DNA from: Siphonodentalium dalli
Taxonomy: Eukaryota > Mollusca > Scaphopoda > Gadilida > Siphonodentaliidae
Reading direction: 5' to 3'
Length of the DNA: 64,000 nt
Assembly (NCBI GenBank): GCA_032622095.1
Contig: CP136069.1
Location: 42,820,194 to 42,884,193 of the forward strand
Shown here: piece by piece, positions 60,905 to 64,000 of the stretch
Layout of the letters: each line of letters opens with the position of its first letter
Numbering within the stretch: position 1 is the first letter of the stretch
The notes under the pieces: generated by a model
What the model was told of the DNA's origin: nothing
Seen by the model: the letters and a program-made list of their open reading frames with translations, nothing else
Database searches by the model: none
Position numbers and translations under genes: made by a program

Positions 60905-61006
60905 CTCTTTCTCTCTCTCTCTCTCTGTTTCTCTCTCGCTCTCTCTTTCTCTCTCTATACCCCCTTCTTTCTCTCTCTCTCTCTCTCCCTCTCTCTCTCT
61001 CTCTCT
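60905..61006. repeat. (TC)n microsatellite
   Basis: Two CT-rich tracts (60905-60955 and 60967-61006), mostly CTCTCT with a few interruptions. Confidence 0.9.
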
Positions 61007-61812
61007 GCGAATCATACCTTCTTACTCATAGTACACGAATCAAACCGGTTTATAATATATATCTACTGCCGAGCCCTGAAACTAAAAGACAAAACACAAA
61101 TACGAATTTGAAATATTTTACAGTGCCCAAAAGACACAGCGGGAGGACGACATTCATAAAAAGCCACGTGCTTACTATTGTTCTCCACTCTCATCGGATA
61201 CAAATTATATTCATAAATCCTCCAGTACTGTGATTCTGTTATTTTGTCAACTCATTTAATAAACTGTTTCATGTAATTATAAACCTGATGGGAAATAAAA
61301 AAATGTTTAAACCAACATATCCTCGCGCAAATACGCACATAATCGACTTTATAATGTGCAAATATGTTCATATTGGATTAATTGGTTCTGAAATAAGCAG
61401 ATAATGGACTCATATCCGTTATTCCGTTTTATGGTGAAAACACATTTTAAAGAGCGTAGACCTGATAAGTGGTAAGTTGGTTTATTTGTGTAATTGTCCA
61501 CACATAACTAATGTGTAATGAAGTCATTTTGAGTCAATATAGTGACAAAACCCTCTCATTTTCAGTTCATTATCGACTCAAAATGGGGGCGATTCTAAGT
61601 AGATTATGAACCTAAAGCACATTGTATTATAAGCAGATATAATATGCGGAATTCGGGAGAACATGCTGCGTGAACAGTACTCGATTAAAAAGCAACATAA
61701 ACAAAATACACGAAAATAAAAACGAAACTCTAAGCATCAGACGAACAATACGACAGATAGGAGACAGTTAATCTGAAACGTTGTGGAGAGGCGTGACAAG
61801 CCGATCGATTGC
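61007..61812. other. no gene seen
   Basis: AT-rich anonymous sequence. Confidence 0.5.
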
Positions 61813-62550
61813 GCTGGGCCAACTCAACTACCCGTCATGAAGAGATGTAGGACCAAAGTGGTCCGTGGGCAAAGCTGAATCCGCAGACCGATGCCTCACT
61901 TGATACGGCCGCCCTGGTAGCACAGTAACTCCTACATTATACCTCACAAATTGCATGCCCCCACTACAAACAGCCTGGAACAGTGTGGTACATTAGGGGA
62001 TTATTACTCTTCGCAGTGGGGCGCGGTAGGCATATTCTACACCGGGCCCAACGCGAACATCCGCATTTAGAAGTCATGTATGTGTGTGTATCTATTGTTA
62101 ATGTTGTGTTCTGTTGTCTTCACTCAAGAGTTTTCGCATACATCAGTTAACAGCTACATGTACATAGTATATTCTCTCTGATAGATATTTAGAAGTGATT
62201 TCACTGAATAAGAAACTACACAATATGCTCCTTCCCCGGTAACAGCAATGTACGATAATGATGTATTTGTATTTAAAACGGATTACCGTCGGCTTATAGC
62301 TATATTTTCCAAGTCACCTAACCCCGTGTGGGCCCGGGGTAGAATAGTCCTACCGCCCCACTGCGAGGGGTAAGAATCCCCCAATGTGGAACCCTGTTTG
62401 TCGTGGGGTGCATCCCGTTAGGTGTGGTGTATGAGTCCGGGGGTACTAGGGCGTCCGTATCACGTGAGGCATCGACCTGCGGATACGGCTTAGATTATGG
62501 TCCTCTTTGGTCCTACATATCTTCAAGACGGGTGTTTGAGTTGACCCGGT
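61813..62550. mobile_element. 740-bp foldback element with about 225-240-bp arms
   Basis: Left arm 61813-62051 (GGCCAACTCAACTACCCGTC to ATTCTACACCGGGCCC) is inverted at 62327-62550 (GGGCCCGGGGTAGAAT to GACGGGTGTTTGAGTTGACC). Other paired landmarks are GTAGGACCAAAGTGGTCC with GGTCCTCTTTGGTCCTAC, and CGCAGTGGGGCG with CGCCCCACTGCG. The 275-base centre is AT-rich. The 90-codon frame at 62403-62675 is an arm artefact. Confidence 0.8.
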
Positions 62551-62769
62551 CAATAAATAGGCTAATCACTCCTCTCCAGTGTTTCAGATTCAATTTGTGT
62601 TATATGTTGTGTTGCTCGTCTGACTTGCCTAGTAAATATACCAGCATAGAACATGCAACTATTGATGTTAGATGATATTCTGAATTTGGAAGATGTGGAT
62701 TGCCTTCGAAGACTATGTTCATTCATCCGACTGATAAACCTTAAGTTAAATAATATGCAGTGTGTTTTT

Positions 62770-62960
62770 GTTGTTGTTGTTGGAGATAATGAAGGTAATG
62801 ATACTGGCGATTGTGGGACGAGTAGGCGATGACGATAACGTGATGATAACGAAGACGCTGATACCGATTACGCGGTTACGGTGATGATGTCTCGACGACG
62901 AGGACGACGAAATTGACTACCATAATGATGATGATGGTAATGATGACGATGATGGGAAGT
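62770..62960 (+). repeat. GTT / GAT / GAC trinucleotide tracts
   Basis: GTTGTTGTTGTTGG at 62770, followed by many GAT and GAC triplets (GACGACGAGGACGACG, ATGATGATGATGG). Interrupted microsatellite, no gene. Confidence 0.7.
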
Positions 62961-63400
62961 TCGTGTATATATTGTTCATATACTGCAACATTCTCAATCT
63001 TTTGTATATATCTTCTACTTGTATCTCAATATCTTTCTGATCAGAGAATAAACGTATTATTACTCGTACCAAGAATCAGGGTTCGCGTTGGCCCAAAATT
63101 CACAGGTGCCAACACTGTTGCCAATTGCATTATTTTTAGAGCCACTTTATACTTTCTGTTGCCACTTTTTTCTGATCAATATTTTTTGGTATCACTTTTG
63201 AATTTGGTTTTCCAAAATACAAAAACAATCAAATTACCTATTATATGTTTGGCTAATGTTTGTCAAATGGGAGTCAATATCCGTACTCATGCAGTGTTAT
63301 AATCGAGTAGAAATTCGAAACCCATTCACACCAACAATATAATAAGTCGATCTGACATAAGCCGCGGATCTATTATACACTTTCAATTAGGACCCAATTA
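62961..63400. other. no gene seen
   Basis: Open frames here have no recognisable domain; probably flank of the retroelement that follows. Confidence 0.4.
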
Positions 63401-63403
63401 GCT

Positions 63404-64000
63404 ATGTCGCGACCGGATATCAATGTGTGTTTTGTTTCCGACCGATTGACTCCAAGCTTTATTACACGCCCGATGGCTATCAATTGCCAAAAGAAAAGAA
63501 ATGAAATTATAACAAAAATTAGACGTTCCAAGCAAAAGTCTCTGGAGAAAACGCAGTCAATACTGGGTAGTTGTTTCACTGATTCCTCACTCTGGTGGAA
63601 AACACTAAACCATCTAATGAAACCGGAATCTAAACCAATACCAGCCCTGAAAACAGATCAGATTGTATTAACCGGACACGATGAAAAGGCAGATTTATTA
63701 AATAACTACTTTTGTAAAATCTCTTCCATATCCGACGAAGATAAGTTAGAGTTACCCCTCTTTGATTGGCTGACGAATAAACGCCTAGATGAAATTGAAA
63801 TTACTTATGAACGTGTACTAGAACGTTCAAACTCAATCAAAACATCTAAAGCGGCCGGTTACGACAGTATTAGTCCTAAAGTTTAAAAATTGTTCTATAT
63901 CGCTAGCCAAACCACTAGCATTTGCTTTCAAGATTTTCATTAAAAAATCGTACTTTCCATCAGAATGGAAAAAAGCAAACGTATGCCCAATTTTCAAAAA
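63404..64000 (+). mobile_element. non-LTR retrotransposon fragment, reverse transcriptase N-terminal part, runs off the window
   Basis: The 160-codon stretch at 63404-63886 contains the linker between endonuclease and polymerase (KIRRSKQKSLEK, SLWWKTLNHLM, EKADLLNNYF) and the first reverse transcriptase block (KTSKAAGYDSISPKV). A stop follows, and the protein continues in the next frame (LAKPLAFAFKIFIKKSYFPS, then EWKKANVCPIFK) to the window end, so there is a one-base-type frame break near 63880. The endonuclease part is missing upstream. Its style matches the retroelement at 60025, possibly the same family. Confidence 0.82.

Noticed and set aside
62403-62675. 90-codon plus-strand open frame
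   Set aside because: Lies mostly in the right arm of the 61813-62550 foldback, so it is arm sequence rather than a gene.
1-64000. tRNA, rRNA and snRNA genes
   Set aside because: I looked for T-loop-type words (GGTTCGAATCC) and other obvious RNA-gene signatures and saw none. A covariance-model scan was not possible here.

Overview
This is a 64 kb piece of an AT-rich animal nuclear genome. The evidence is spliced cytochrome P450 exons with GT/AG junctions and kilobase introns, non-LTR retrotransposon remains, many short inverted-repeat elements and satellite-like arrays. Nothing bacterial, phage or CRISPR-like was seen. The repeat style (nuclear-receptor-like AAGGTCA repeats, tetranucleotide-tailed non-LTR elements, TTAA-bounded MITEs) suggests a marine invertebrate such as a mollusc or brachiopod. 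That guess is an inference and is weak.

Only one host gene is well supported. It is a CYP2-clan P450 on the minus strand, with exon 1 at 47489-47864, exon 2 at 39443-39937 and exon 3 at 34485-34925. All three are phase-compatible and together encode about 437 residues: membrane anchor, proline hinge, C-helix WxxxR, I-helix, K-helix ExxR and the PERF-like motif. The exon with the heme-binding cysteine was not found by eye down to about 22.7 kb. The gene therefore either has a very distant last exon or is broken.

Layout. 0-5 kb: MITEs and a field of palindromic GCTTAAGC motifs (3.3-4.6 kb). 5.8-11.9 kb: two adjacent related foldback elements whose long arms enclose a degenerate minisatellite. 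12.5-13.9 kb: an array of ACTACC/GGTAGT hairpins and a 282-bp tandem duplication. 17.5-21.5 kb: tandem duplications and an array of GC-richer repeats carrying AAGGTCA half-sites. 22-34 kb: mostly anonymous AT-rich DNA with MITEs and a TTCAACATTAG array. 34.5-47.9 kb: the P450 gene. Its intron 1 holds a 3.8 kb degenerate non-LTR retrotransposon in the same orientation, plus two TTAA-flanked elements carrying 69-bp perfect hairpins. 49.0-49.4 kb: a TCCCGAAT-rich patch. 51.6-57.6 kb: a large nested foldback built from about 354-bp satellite units in opposite orientations. 58-64 kb: more hairpins, a non-LTR 3' end, a 740-bp foldback and the start of another non-LTR reverse-transcriptase fragment running off the window.

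The genes do not form a pathway. The window is best read as one detoxification-type P450 locus embedded in, and probably shaped by, inverted-repeat DNA elements. The strongest candidates for something undescribed are the 51.6-57.6 kb satellite foldback, the 5.8-11.9 kb foldback pair and the hairpin-carrying TTAA elements.
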